Source: CAZHNW01 sp942491575
GTDB lineage: Bacteria > Spirochaetota > UBA4802 > UBA5550
Assembly: GCA_942491575.1 (NCBI GenBank)
Contig: CALOBT010000031.1
Location: 2,046,001 to 2,110,000 of the forward strand
Direction: 5' to 3'
Length of the DNA stretch: 64,000 nucleotides
Numbering within the stretch: position 1 is the first letter of the stretch; each line of letters starts with the position of its first letter. The notes beneath the pieces are model-generated. The model made no database searches and was not told where the DNA came from. It saw only the letters and a list, made by a program, of their open reading frames with translations. Positions 1-7,621 of this stretch are shown in pieces. The position numbers and the translations under genes were made by a program.

Positions 1-1
1 A

Positions 2-229
2 AGAAAGAAAGGTAGAAAAACTATAAAATTATGGACATTAATTAAAAGTACAATGAAAAGTATAGATCTATGGGTAGGGATATCATTATCTCCGATCATT
101 TATCCAATAATTTTGAAACAGGCAAATATAGATTTATCTGCATTTATTATTTTAGCTTTTGAAAATGGATTTTTTTGCTCGGTCATAGCAGAAACTTTTA
201 TAAATTTAAATAAAATTGAGCAAAAATAA
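2..229 (+). CDS. C-terminal part of a membrane protein (cut by window start)
   Basis: An open frame enters from the left edge and runs 75 codons to a TAA at 227-229. The visible part is basic at first (RKKGRK), then has two hydrophobic stretches (around LWVGISLSPIIYPIIL and AFIILAFENGFFCSVIA), so it is probably the end of a small integral membrane protein. I do not recognise the family. Its base composition matches the other low-GC genes up to about 6.6 kb. The start lies outside the window. Confidence 0.5.
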   Translation, partial: RKKGRKTIKLWTLIKSTMKSIDLWVGISLSPIIYPIILKQANIDLSAFIILAFENGFFCSVIAETFINLNKIEQK

Positions 230-599
230 ATATTTTTCGAGAGTGTTGGGGGATTTTCGATTAAGACTTAACTTCTTTATTTAAATGCGACACTTCTTTG
301 AATCGTATGACATTATATTTTAGTTAGTTTTTTTTACTCTTTAAACTCATCTTTTATCAATGATTCTGCGAAATCTTTTACCTCTGGTTCAAGTGTAGAA
401 AAATTAATTTTTCTAAATAAAAACTTTTTCATGTCAGGTTTTGAATGTACAAACAACTTTATAAAAAAATTATCATAAATTTAAGATAATATCGAAGGTG
501 AGTGAAACCTGTATGAAATGATATAAAACCTCCAATATAATTATCGTCTATTACTGGAGGTTTACACAGTTAATCTGACTGATCGAGGGTGTCTAATTG
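230..599. other. AT-rich intergenic stretch
   Basis: No convincing gene. A short frame on the minus strand (432 to 334, 32 codons from an ATG, with the same frame open about 16 codons further upstream) could be the tail of a decayed gene, but it has no clear ribosome binding site. The only clear structure is the hairpin at 526-563. Confidence 0.4.
526..563 (-). terminator. Hairpin downstream of the split gene
   Basis: AAACCTCCA (526-534) pairs perfectly with TGGAGGTTT (555-563) around a 20-nt loop. It lies 36 bp past the stop of the minus-strand gene ending at 600. The large loop and lack of a T-run make it a weak terminator candidate. Confidence 0.35.
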
Positions 600-890
600 C
601 TATTTGATAAATTTTGATGATATGTTAACAGCTGTGGAATTATAATTAACGTCTTTTAATAGTATAAAGTCTCTTTTAATTATACTTTTTCTTGATAATA
701 TTACATAAAAATAATTACCCCCCATTAAATGTTTGTCTATAAGAATATTTCTCTTTCTTGCTTCGATAATTTTAACATGCGATGAGCTTAATGCTTTTGA
801 TTTAGTATCAATTATTTTATTTGATCTTCCAACTAAAAAAGATCCTTTGAATTCAGGATGACTTTCCCATGTAATTCTTATTGAATTTCT
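600..890 (-). pseudogene. 3' half of the gene split by IS21 copy 1 (FN3-like domain)
   Basis: Reading on the minus strand from the IS edge, 96 codons run open to a TAG at 602-600. They join in frame to the N-terminal half at 3459-3986 when the IS and one copy of the 5-bp duplication are removed. The residues (ITWESHPEFKG, LVGRSNKIID, GNYFYVIL) look like a single beta-sandwich of the FN3 type seen in many spirochaete surface proteins; that assignment rests on pattern only. The restored protein would be about 272 aa. This half has no start of its own and is presumably silent. Confidence 0.65.
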
Positions 891-895
891 ATTAG
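891..895. repeat. Target duplication, left side of IS copy 1
   Basis: ATTAG directly precedes the element and recurs directly after it at 3459-3463. A matching pair of this kind marks a simple insertion event. Confidence 0.8.
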
Positions 896-899
896 TGCA

Positions 900-995
900 T
901 ATTCCGGCTCAAACCTGCCACTGATTCCGTTTTAAACCTGCCACCTATTCCGGCCGAAACCTGCCGGTTATTCCGGAGCAAACCTGCCACCTAAA
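900..995 (+). repeat. Subterminal repeats of the IS21 left end
   Basis: Four imperfect direct copies of a unit of about 24 bp, with core ATTCCG, 5-7 variable bases, then AAACCTGCC, lie in tandem just inside the left end. Related copies in inverted sense are at the right end (about 3354-3373 and 3423-3450). In IS21 elements such multiple repeats are transposase binding sites; that role here is inferred. Confidence 0.75.
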
Positions 996-1059
996 ATTCT
1001 TCTCAAAACCACTACAGGCCAGATAATCGCCACAGAAATATTGAATGTGGAGAGGAATA

Positions 1060-2610
1060 ATGGCCCAGAGGAGAATACCATTGAAACGAGTAAGAGAAGC
1101 CCTGAGGCTTCATCTGGAATGCGGATTAAGCCTCAGAAAAACAGCCCAGGCTCTGTCAATATCAAGACCAGTGCTAACTGAATATTTAGAGCAATGTCAA
1201 ACTCTCAATATTACCTATAAAAAAGCCCAGACGATGTCGGATGAAGAACTTACTGCCTGTTTTTCAGAAGGAAAGACAGAAGATCCTCGACTGGAATTTT
1301 TACTTAACAAATTTCCTGATTACGCGAAGGAACTGAGTAGAGTTGGAGTCACCCGTCAGCTGCTATGGGAAGAGTATAAAGCAGAGAATCCTGCAGGATA
1401 CGGATATTCGCAGTTCTGTTATCACTTTCAACAGTGGAACAATAATCAGGAACTATACATGCGGATTGAACACAAGGCTGGAGACAAGCTTTATGTGGAT
1501 TATGCTGGGAAGAAAATGGATATCATCGATCCTAAAACAGGAGAAATTAGAACAGCTGAAATATTCGTAGCGGCGTTGGGGGCCAGCAAATTGATTTATG
1601 CTGAAGCGGTATGGACGCAGCAAAAGCATGATTTCATATTAGCACAGGTCAATACGCTGAAGTACATTGGTGGTGTACCACGAGCGATTGTCCCGGATTG
1701 TCTCAAGTCCGCAGTAACCAAAGCCCACCGGTATGAACCGGACATCAATCCTGAATACCAGGACTTTGCCAGTCATTACGGAACAACTATACTTGCGGCC
1801 CGCCCCTATAAGCCAAAAGATAAGTCCGTGGTTGAAGGGGCTGTTCGCATTATTTATCAGAGGATATGTGCTCCTCTAAGGGACCACACCTTTCACAGTC
1901 TTGAGGAAGTTAACAAGGCAATATGGGAACAACTTGAAATGTTAAACAATCGTCCTCTTCAGATCTATGGAGTCAGCAGGTGGGAGCTATTCCGTGAGAC
2001 GGATATGGAGGCTCTAATACACCTTCCTGTAGAGGATTATACAATTCGCCACTTTGCCAGATGCAAAGTGCAGTTCAATTATCATGTTTACCTCAAAGAA
2101 GATCAACATTACTATAGCATCCCCTATCAACACCGTGGCAAACATGTCGAAATACGGTATACCGCCACAATTGTTGAAATATACCTGAATAATAGCCGTA
2201 TAGCCGCCCATAAACGCAATTTCAGGAAGTTTTCATACTCAACCATTAAGGATCATATGCCTCCCGGCCATAAGTTTATGGATGACTGGAGTGCCGAGAA
2301 GTTCATAAGCTGGGCGCAGAAAGTTGGAGTACATACAACTGAAGTCATAGAGCACATCCTATACAGAAAGGAACATCCTGAGCAGGGCTATAAGACTTGC
2401 CTGGGCATACTTAATCTTTCCAAAGAGTATGGAAAGGATCGTCTTGAGAATGCCAGCAAACGGGCGTTATACCTTGATTCGTTATCACTGAAGGTGATTA
2501 AGAATATATTAAGCAACGGTCTGGAGGAAGTGAAAGATGACAATGTGTCAGACAGTCCACCTGACACACCTTATCATGAAAACATTCGCGGTTCCAGATA
2601 CTATCATTAG
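1060..2610 (+). CDS. istA: IS21 family transposase IstA (copy 1)
   Basis: Catalyses cutting and strand transfer of the IS. The N-terminus carries a helix-turn-helix (about residues 10-45, LRLHLECGLSLRKTAQALSI). The middle has an integrase-type DDE core that includes VDYAGKKMDI, VPDCLKSAVTKAHRYEPDIN and a KDKSVVEGAVR segment for the final acid. The C-terminal half matches the Mu-type beta domain of IstA proteins. The frame opens at ATG 1045, but the ATG at 1060 is preceded by GGAGAGGAATA, a good ribosome binding site, so I chose it; the product is 516 aa. istB follows after 8 nt. Confidence 0.93.
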   Translation: MAQRRIPLKRVREALRLHLECGLSLRKTAQALSISRPVLTEYLEQCQTLNITYKKAQTMSDEELTACFSEGKTEDPRLEFLLNKFPDYAKELSRVGVTRQLLWEEYKAENPAGYGYSQFCYHFQQWNNNQELYMRIEHKAGDKLYVDYAGKKMDIIDPKTGEIRTAEIFVAALGASKLIYAEAVWTQQKHDFILAQVNTLKYIGGVPRAIVPDCLKSAVTKAHRYEPDINPEYQDFASHYGTTILAARPYKPKDKSVVEGAVRIIYQRICAPLRDHTFHSLEEVNKAIWEQLEMLNNRPLQIYGVSRWELFRETDMEALIHLPVEDYTIRHFARCKVQFNYHVYLKEDQHYYSIPYQHRGKHVEIRYTATIVEIYLNNSRIAAHKRNFRKFSYSTIKDHMPPGHKFMDDWSAEKFISWAQKVGVHTTEVIEHILYRKEHPEQGYKTCLGILNLSKEYGKDRLENASKRALYLDSLSLKVIKNILSNGLEEVKDDNVSDSPPDTPYHENIRGSRYYH

Positions 2611-2618
2611 GAGAATTT

Positions 2619-3380
2619 ATGAACACAACAGAGACTATGACAAAGATGAAAGACTTGAAACTCAATGGCATGCATCGCATGTTCGAAGAATTGAGGTCAA
2701 ACAGAATGGCGGATTCATTAAGCCACGAAGAGCTCATCGGTCACCTCATTGATGCTGAATGGGAAGACCAATACAATCGAAAAATATCACGTTTAATAGC
2801 CGGTGCCGGATTCAGGTACCAGGCTGCGATTGAAGAAGTTGAATGTTCGAAAAGCAGGAACATAGAGAGGAACACAGTCGTTGCTCTTAGCAGGTGTGAT
2901 TGGATTAAAAAGGGCGAGAACATCCTGGTCACCGGAGCTACAGGCACTGGCAAAAGTTTTCTTGCCTGTGCCATTGGGCACCATGCCTGTATGAACAGGT
3001 ACAAGGTACGCTATCTCAATTGCATGAAACTGTTTTCTCACTTAAAATACGCTAAAGCGGATGGATCATATTTTAAGGAGATGAAAAAACTTCAAAAACA
3101 GGACCTCCTGGTTCTCGATGATTTTGGATTAAAGCCATTTGATGCAGAGAGCAGACTCATTCTCCTTGAACTGATGGAAGACCGATATGGGAGCAAATCG
3201 ACTATCATAGCATCACAGATACCGGTAGCTGTATGGCATGATATTATTGGTGATAAGACAATTGCGGATGCAATTTGCGACCGATTCATTCACAATGCTG
3301 ATAAAATTGAACTCAAAGGAGGCTCGATGCGGAAGCTAAAAAAAAATAATTCTGGACGAAACCTGCCACCTGAAAAATAA
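2619..3380 (+). CDS. istB: IS21 family helper ATPase IstB (copy 1)
   Basis: AAA+ ATPase, related to DnaC, that assembles on target DNA and activates IstA. Walker A is GATGTGKS (near residue 106), Walker B is LLVLDDFG (near 164-171), and DRFIHNADKIELKGGSMR near the end holds the arginine-finger region typical of IstB. The 253-aa length is normal. AGGAGAATTT lies just before the ATG. The stop is 78 bp before the right IS end. The copy is intact and identical to the one at 33043-33804. Confidence 0.94.
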   Translation: MNTTETMTKMKDLKLNGMHRMFEELRSNRMADSLSHEELIGHLIDAEWEDQYNRKISRLIAGAGFRYQAAIEEVECSKSRNIERNTVVALSRCDWIKKGENILVTGATGTGKSFLACAIGHHACMNRYKVRYLNCMKLFSHLKYAKADGSYFKEMKKLQKQDLLVLDDFGLKPFDAESRLILLELMEDRYGSKSTIIASQIPVAVWHDIIGDKTIADAICDRFIHNADKIELKGGSMRKLKKNNSGRNLPPEK

Positions 3381-3458
3381 CAGATTTACATGCTGAGAAG
3401 TTTTTGAAAGTGGTAAACTTTGCTCCGGAACAGGTGGCAGGTTTCACCGGAATATGCA

Positions 3459-3986
3459 ATTAGATTTAATTTTGGATACTTTAATGTTTAAGGCTATATT
3501 TTTGTTATTGCTGTTTTTCGAGTTTTTATCATTAGTAGAAATATTGCTTTCCATTATTTCAATTTCTTTCTTTAGTTTTTTAATCCTATTTACATATTTT
3601 TTAGAATATATATTTTTATAATTAGATATTCTTAATGCTACTTTTAAATCTTCATAATCTTTTAGAAGCTTTTTCTTTTCTAAAATAAAATTTCTAAATT
3701 TTTTTTCATACTCTGCTTGTGCTAATTCAAATTTCATTTCTTTTGATTTCATTAAAGGTAAAGATACTTCTTTCCAATAAAACCAAATGATAGGAACAGA
3801 TATAATCCCGGCTATTAAGGGCTTGATAATGTACCTTAACTTGTAAGATAAAGATCTATGTTCCTTTTTTAACTTTTTTAACTCATAGTCAATTTTATTC
3901 TTTTCTGATAATTTGTACTCTGATTCTATAATTATTTTTTTTAATTCTGCTTCTTGTAGTTTGATGTCAATTTTTTTATCAGTCAT
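3459..3986 (-). pseudogene. 5' half of the gene split by IS21 copy 1 (coiled-coil membrane protein)
   Basis: Starts at ATG 3986 and codes 176 residues before the IS edge; read into the IS it ends after four more codons. The first 45 residues are charged and helical. One membrane span follows (about 52-68, KPLIAGIISVPIIWFYW), then a long Lys/Glu-rich coiled coil to about residue 150. The native C-terminus is the FN3-like part at 600-890, which continues in the same frame. The gene therefore encoded a single-pass coiled-coil protein ending in a beta-sandwich. The truncated product may still be made, with a short IS-encoded tail. Function unknown. Confidence 0.7.
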
Positions 3987-4015
3987 AAAACCTACTTAAT
4001 TTTATAATTGTCTTA

Positions 4016-4216
4016 CTATTTGATATTATATAATTTTAAAAATTTTTCAAATTCTTCAATGTCTTTCTTGTCAAATTTATAAACTATGTTATTTTCGACA
4101 CCTGAAAATTTTAAAATAACTGATTTTGCTTTTCCAATTTTTTTGAAAATATCAAGTGACAATTCTATGGAAAATGATTCTGTGGGTGTAAAATGATAGA
4201 ATTTTGGCCCCATCAC
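4016..4216 (-). CDS. Small hypothetical protein, 66 aa
   Basis: I do not recognise this gene. It encodes a short soluble protein, starting MMGPKFYHFTPTESF, with alternating hydrophobic residues and a charged helical tail (KKDIEEFEKFLKLYNIK). Its ATG overlaps the stop of the upstream gene (4213-4578) by 4 nt (ATGA), a sign of translational coupling, and the gene split by the IS starts 29 nt downstream. The three probably formed one minus-strand operon. Confidence 0.55.
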   Translation of the reverse strand: MMGPKFYHFTPTESFSIELSLDIFKKIGKAKSVILKFSGVENNIVYKFDKKDIEEFEKFLKLYNIK

Positions 4217-4578
4217 TTTAACTTTTTTCTGGTATAGTGTAGCAATGTAAAATTTCTTTCAAACTTTTCATTATCTACATCTTTTAAATAAATAATATTA
4301 CCCTCAACTTTCATGTTGGCTTTTTTAATAAAAGCAAAATTATTTGCATATGAACCAATATAAATTACTGATAATAAATATACTGTTGTATCAGTATCAA
4401 CAAATTTCCTCTTCTCAAAATATAATCTTAATTTATAATCGTAAAAACTATGGTTTATCTGATAATTATATCCAACAATTCCAGTAGCTCCATCAACATC
4501 TTTATAATAATGATTCTTAGTTGTGTTACAATTAACTAAAACTATTGTTAATATATATATAAATATTCTATTTTTCAT
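4213..4578 (-). CDS. Small lipoprotein, 121 aa, unknown function
   Basis: Begins with a short basic n-region, a hydrophobic core and a lipobox-like LVNC at residues 14-17 (MKNRIFIYILTIVLVNC), so it is probably a lipoprotein. The mature part is rich in Tyr and beta-prone residues, with repeated Asp/Asn segments. No known family recognised. It is the first gene of the apparent three-gene operon that runs into the IS-split gene. Confidence 0.55.
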   Translation of the reverse strand: MKNRIFIYILTIVLVNCNTTKNHYYKDVDGATGIVGYNYQINHSFYDYKLRLYFEKRKFVDTDTTVYLLSVIYIGSYANNFAFIKKANMKVEGNIIYLKDVDNEKFERNFTLLHYTRKKLK

Positions 4579-4649
4579 ATGTTTTTTTATTAAATAGTTC
4601 TCAAAAAAATATATTCTATAAATCCCATTTCCGAATGTCCCATTATTGT

Positions 4650-4826
4650 TTACTCCATTTTTCTAATTTTTATAGTTTCCATGCTATCAAGATTTAAAAG
4701 CGATCCCTTCTTAGATGTAACTTCTAAAATTCGATATCTTACTAAAGAAATATCAGGCCGGAATATATATTTTACATTTCCATCTTGAACTAACTTATAG
4801 TTTTCTGATACACTTTTTTTAATCAT
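4650..4826 (-). pseudogene. Fragment of a decayed low-GC gene
   Basis: A 58-codon frame starting MIKKSVSENYKLVQDG. The same frame is open a little further upstream (KDVEA) after an in-frame TAA, and before that stop reads IIESKG, which looks like natural continuation. I read this as the tail of a gene interrupted by a nonsense change, perhaps part of the same unit as the short secreted protein at 4892-5104. It may also be a genuine small protein. Confidence 0.35.
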
Positions 4827-4891
4827 AGCTTCGACATCTTTTTACCCTTTACTTTCAATAATGAATGTAAATATAAAACATTAAACTGAAT

Positions 4892-5104
4892 TTAGTAATA
4901 ATGCTTATCATAAAAGATAAATAAAGAATAGTCAGAAGACATCTGAAGAGTATCAACAAATGAGTTGCTTTTTAAATGACAAGGAAATGGATATTGAATG
5001 CCCCCTTCCGAATCTATGCCCCATTTACCAACCAATTTATTTTGGGAACTAATTGGAGTGACAAATAGCAATATGCAAAAGCAAAGAAGGATTACTTTTT
5101 TCAT
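4892..5104 (-). CDS. Small secreted protein, 70 aa
   Basis: A clear signal peptide (KKVILLCFCILLFVTPISSQ) is followed by about 50 residues that start LVGKWGIDSEGG, the kind of opening seen in small lipocalin-like domains, but the protein ends too early for such a fold. It may be a truncated gene whose remainder is the fragment at 4650-4826. A TTGACA-like box at 5158-5163 (minus strand) lies upstream. Confidence 0.45.
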   Translation of the reverse strand: MKKVILLCFCILLFVTPISSQNKLVGKWGIDSEGGIQYPFPCHLKSNSFVDTLQMSSDYSLFIFYDKHYY

Positions 5105-5273
5105 AGTATCTACCTTAACTTGTATGTTTAACTACAGTATTCATATCTACATTACAGTGTCAATTAACTAAAATGAAATAAGCCATAGCAGGAGCAGGAT
5201 AAATGCCTTTCTGTTTAAAGATAAGTGATATAGAAAATCCTCAATGGTGAGTTGGGATTTAAAGACTTAAAAA

Positions 5274-6068
5274 TTATTTACATACGTAAAATCTGCTTTT
5301 TTTCATGTTCCAACACAGGTTGATACTTGTTTTTGCTATATTTTTTTCTAACTGTTCAATTGTCTTATTATGTTGACTTACTTTATAAGTGAGCTGAACT
5401 GCATACCAGCTATAACCTCTTGTCTCTAATTGTACTTGCATTTTTGTCCCGTACCTTGGAATACTAAAGAGAAAGCTGTTAAAAAATTTATTATTTTTTT
5501 TATTCATAATTTTTTTAATATCAGCATATCTGTATTTTTTTTTCGTGAAATATTTTAACAGATTTTTAGGCAAAACAGAATTTGTTACATCAATTGATTG
5601 ACCATTTAAAATCTTTATGAATTTTATATTAACTGTAACATTTAAACCATTTGGATCATAGGATATTTCATTTAGTGCTAAAATCGGTTCTCTATTATCT
5701 GTTAGGAACAGGCCAACTTCCAATACGTCTTCAATTCCGGCACCACAGACGTTTGATGGGCGGAACAGTATATATCCATTCTGAATATCCACAACAGGAT
5801 TATATTCCCTTTTTTCATTCATACAATCATAATAGGATATCCATTGTTTACCTTTTCTAATGAGCTGAAATCTTTTTATTGGTGGATATTCAGGTCTTGG
5901 GAATTTTAACTTATAATATTTATCAGGAATTTTGTAATAGTAACTTACTACAGTATTCTTTTTGAGAGTTTTATTTGAATTAGCCTTTGAGTCACTAAAC
6001 AATAATTGTGATGAAAGAATAAAAAATGAGAGACTGACAAGCAACAAATTGATCCATTTTAATATCAT
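5274..6068 (-). CDS. Secreted hypothetical protein, 264 aa
   Basis: The N-terminus is a signal peptide (about residues 1-28, rich in Leu/Ser/Phe, ending LLFSDSKA). The mature protein is basic and beta-rich, with Tyr and Lys throughout and cysteines in YYDCMN, SNVCGAG, LCWNMK and at the C-terminus (YVCK) that could pair outside the cytoplasm. No family recognised. It stands alone: the next gene downstream starts 170 bp away and a promoter-like pair lies at 6220-6248. Confidence 0.55.
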   Translation of the reverse strand: MILKWINLLLVSLSFFILSSQLLFSDSKANSNKTLKKNTVVSYYYKIPDKYYKLKFPRPEYPPIKRFQLIRKGKQWISYYDCMNEKREYNPVVDIQNGYILFRPSNVCGAGIEDVLEVGLFLTDNREPILALNEISYDPNGLNVTVNIKFIKILNGQSIDVTNSVLPKNLLKYFTKKKYRYADIKKIMNKKNNKFFNSFLFSIPRYGTKMQVQLETRGYSWYAVQLTYKVSQHNKTIEQLEKNIAKTSINLCWNMKKSRFYVCK

Positions 6069-6219
6069 TGTAATATCCCTGAATTATTATTGATTAGCAG
6101 TAACTTTATCTAACTTCAATCAGTACGGAAGGGTATTTATTATCAAAGTATACTCTGGCATCATCAATCAGCACATAAGGCATAAGAGTTCTTTAGTTAA
6201 ACTATCTATTTTATATCTT

Positions 6220-6248
6220 CTATTATTGTATTGGCATTATAGTGTCAA
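6220..6248 (-). promoter_or_regulatory. Sigma70-type promoter for the 264-aa secreted protein
   Basis: On the minus strand TTGACA (6248-6243) is followed after exactly 17 bp by TAATAG (6225-6220). The start codon is about 150 bp further on, giving a long leader. The segment TTGACACTATAATG recurs with one change upstream of the 70-aa secreted gene (around 5150-5163). Confidence 0.5.
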
Positions 6249-6631
6249 TGATTTCTATTTAGACTATGAATGATTTTCTAAGCTTTTTTCCACTTTTGAA
6301 AAGTCAAAAACCCTTCTCGAATTGACATCATATTGACCACGATTTTTCAACTATAGCAAACTAACGCAAAGTAAACCAATTTTCAGCACGATAAAAATAG
6401 GGTAGGTTAAAGCCTCTTGTCATTCTTGATGATATGTGTCCTTTGATATCCCCAAAAACGTCGGACATATATCGGACAAAAATAATTAATGAAGAAATAA
6501 ATAGCTACATATGGCAATAAAATAGGCAATTTTAGTTAACAGTTAATGGTGTATGTGTAGAAAGACTTATCTCAATAGAGCTAAAAAGAGCAACAAATAG
6601 CAGTATTAAGAGTTTAGAAGGCTGAAAATTT

Positions 6632-6675
6632 CTCGTAATGACAAGGCCGCCAGTTCGATCTTGGCAGCTGGCTCA
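6632..6675 (+). tRNA. 3' half of tRNA-Thr (CGU), probable attachment-site remnant
   Basis: CTCGTAA (6632-6638) reads as an anticodon loop with anticodon CGT. It is followed by a short variable region (AAGGCC), a T-arm GCCAG-TTCGATC-TTGGC (6649-6665, five pairs, one a wobble), the acceptor 3' strand AGCTGGC and TCA. The layout aligns base for base with the 3' half of bacterial tRNA-Thr(CGU). The 5' half is absent: the bases before it cannot form the anticodon stem, and no GCCAGCT acceptor strand lies upstream. A crossover in the anticodon loop that keeps only the 3' half is typical of tyrosine-integrase attachment sites. Confidence 0.65.
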
Positions 6676-6680
6676 CATTA

Positions 6681-6709
6681 ACCCCCGGCCTGTGCCGGGG
6701 GTACTTTTA
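6681..6709 (+). terminator. Intrinsic terminator behind the tRNA fragment
   Basis: ACCCCCGGC (6681-6689) and GCCGGGGGT (6694-6702) form a perfect 9-bp stem with loop CTGT, followed by ACTTTTAT. This is probably the original terminator of the tRNA gene whose 3' half remains. Confidence 0.85.
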
Positions 6710-6762
6710 TAGCTTCGAATGGTCTGCAGTACCTATGTTGACATACAACATTCAAGAATTCC

Positions 6763-7614
6763 CTAAAAAATCCTGTATCCTAGACCAAAATTAAAACCGA
6801 AGCTGTACAGCGGCGCCTCGCTGTCATATATATAACCGAATCTGAATGCAGGGACCAATTCAATCTGCCCAATGGGAAAGGCCACCCCGGCAATAATATT
6901 TATATTGAAACTGAAACGTCTTGTTTGTGTATCCGTATTCTCAACATTGTAGTTGCCTGAACCAAATAAAGAAGCCAGGTGCGCATGAAATTTATAATTT
7001 CTGATGGTCACGGGGTAGAACCACACCGGTCCTAACGTAAGACCGAATCCATCTATTCTTTTTGAATTTTTTTCTGCATAAAGGTAGGAGGCTTCTATTC
7101 TCAGCTCAGGAATGAGCAGGCTGTTTGAATTAAAGAGATAATTCCAAAGATGAAGATCTGATGAAAGTGAACCTCCAAAGGAGTATGGTAAAACGTTGTC
7201 CAGCGAACCTGTATTAAATAGATAAAAAGAAGATATTTGGCAATCCATATGGAAGGCATTTTTTTCTGTTTCCGGCACAGATTGCCTGGAGACTTTTTCA
7301 AGAACTTTCTCTTTTTTTATTGCTCCCGATTGAAAGTTTCTCTTAATATCAGATTTATTGATTTTTTTCCCCATATCCTCGAGTAATTTGACATCCTCTT
7401 CGAATTTTTCAGTGACATGGATCTTTTGTATTATTTCATTTTTGATTTTAAAGGTTCCGTGATAATTGCTGAACACCGTTTCATCTTTGGTTTTACTTAT
7501 TACTTTCCCGTTTAAGATCATTCCATCGTTAGTTATAAGGACGTCGCCGAATAAAGGTGTGTAATTCATTGCCATTGCTGAGGCAAGAATTATAAGTCTA
7601 ATCGTTTTGTTCAT
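6763..7614 (-). CDS. Envelope protein: SH3-like module plus barrel-like domain, 283 aa
   Basis: Signal peptide (residues 1-23, ending FGD). Residues about 24-68 form a short beta-rich module (LITNDGMILNGKVISK, then GTFKIKNEIIQKI) of the same pattern as the C-termini of the neighbouring TPR proteins and the FecR lipoprotein. A charged linker follows. From about residue 125 there are alternating hydrophobic strands with aromatic girdles, ending GLGYRIF; a terminal Phe is typical of outer-membrane barrels. It is the last gene of an operon with the TPR protein (7-nt gap) and the GGDEF sensor. No specific family recognised. Confidence 0.6.
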   Translation of the reverse strand: MNKTIRLIILASAMAMNYTPLFGDVLITNDGMILNGKVISKTKDETVFSNYHGTFKIKNEIIQKIHVTEKFEEDVKLLEDMGKKINKSDIKRNFQSGAIKKEKVLEKVSRQSVPETEKNAFHMDCQISSFYLFNTGSLDNVLPYSFGGSLSSDLHLWNYLFNSNSLLIPELRIEASYLYAEKNSKRIDGFGLTLGPVWFYPVTIRNYKFHAHLASLFGSGNYNVENTDTQTRRFSFNINIIAGVAFPIGQIELVPAFRFGYIYDSEAPLYSFGFNFGLGYRIF

Positions 7615-7621
7615 TATTATA

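Larger units (their letters stand above)
896..3458 (+). mobile_element. IS21-family insertion sequence, copy 1
   Basis: A 2563-bp element carrying istA and istB. The ends are inverted repeats, TGCATATTCCGG at 896-907 and CCGGAATATGCA at 3447-3458, and the similarity continues inward with one indel. TG/CA tips, two genes in one direction and several subterminal repeats are typical of IS21. It is flanked by ATTAG on both sides and splits a minus-strand gene. A second copy of identical length lies at 32965-35527 in opposite orientation. The two copies encode identical proteins, and even meaningless frames on both strands are identical, so the DNA must be nearly or fully identical, implying recent movement. 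Confidence 0.95.
6069..6762. other. Intergenic stretch at the island boundary
   Basis: No gene is convincing here. It holds a promoter-like pair (6220-6248, minus), a stretch of about 350 bp with no structure that I can name, then the tRNA-Thr fragment (6632-6675) and its terminator. I looked for an integrase next to the tRNA fragment and saw none. Confidence 0.5.

Noticed and set aside
6280..6630. Integrase remnant next to the tRNA fragment
   Set aside because: I read both strands and found no R-H-R-Y type motif or long frame.
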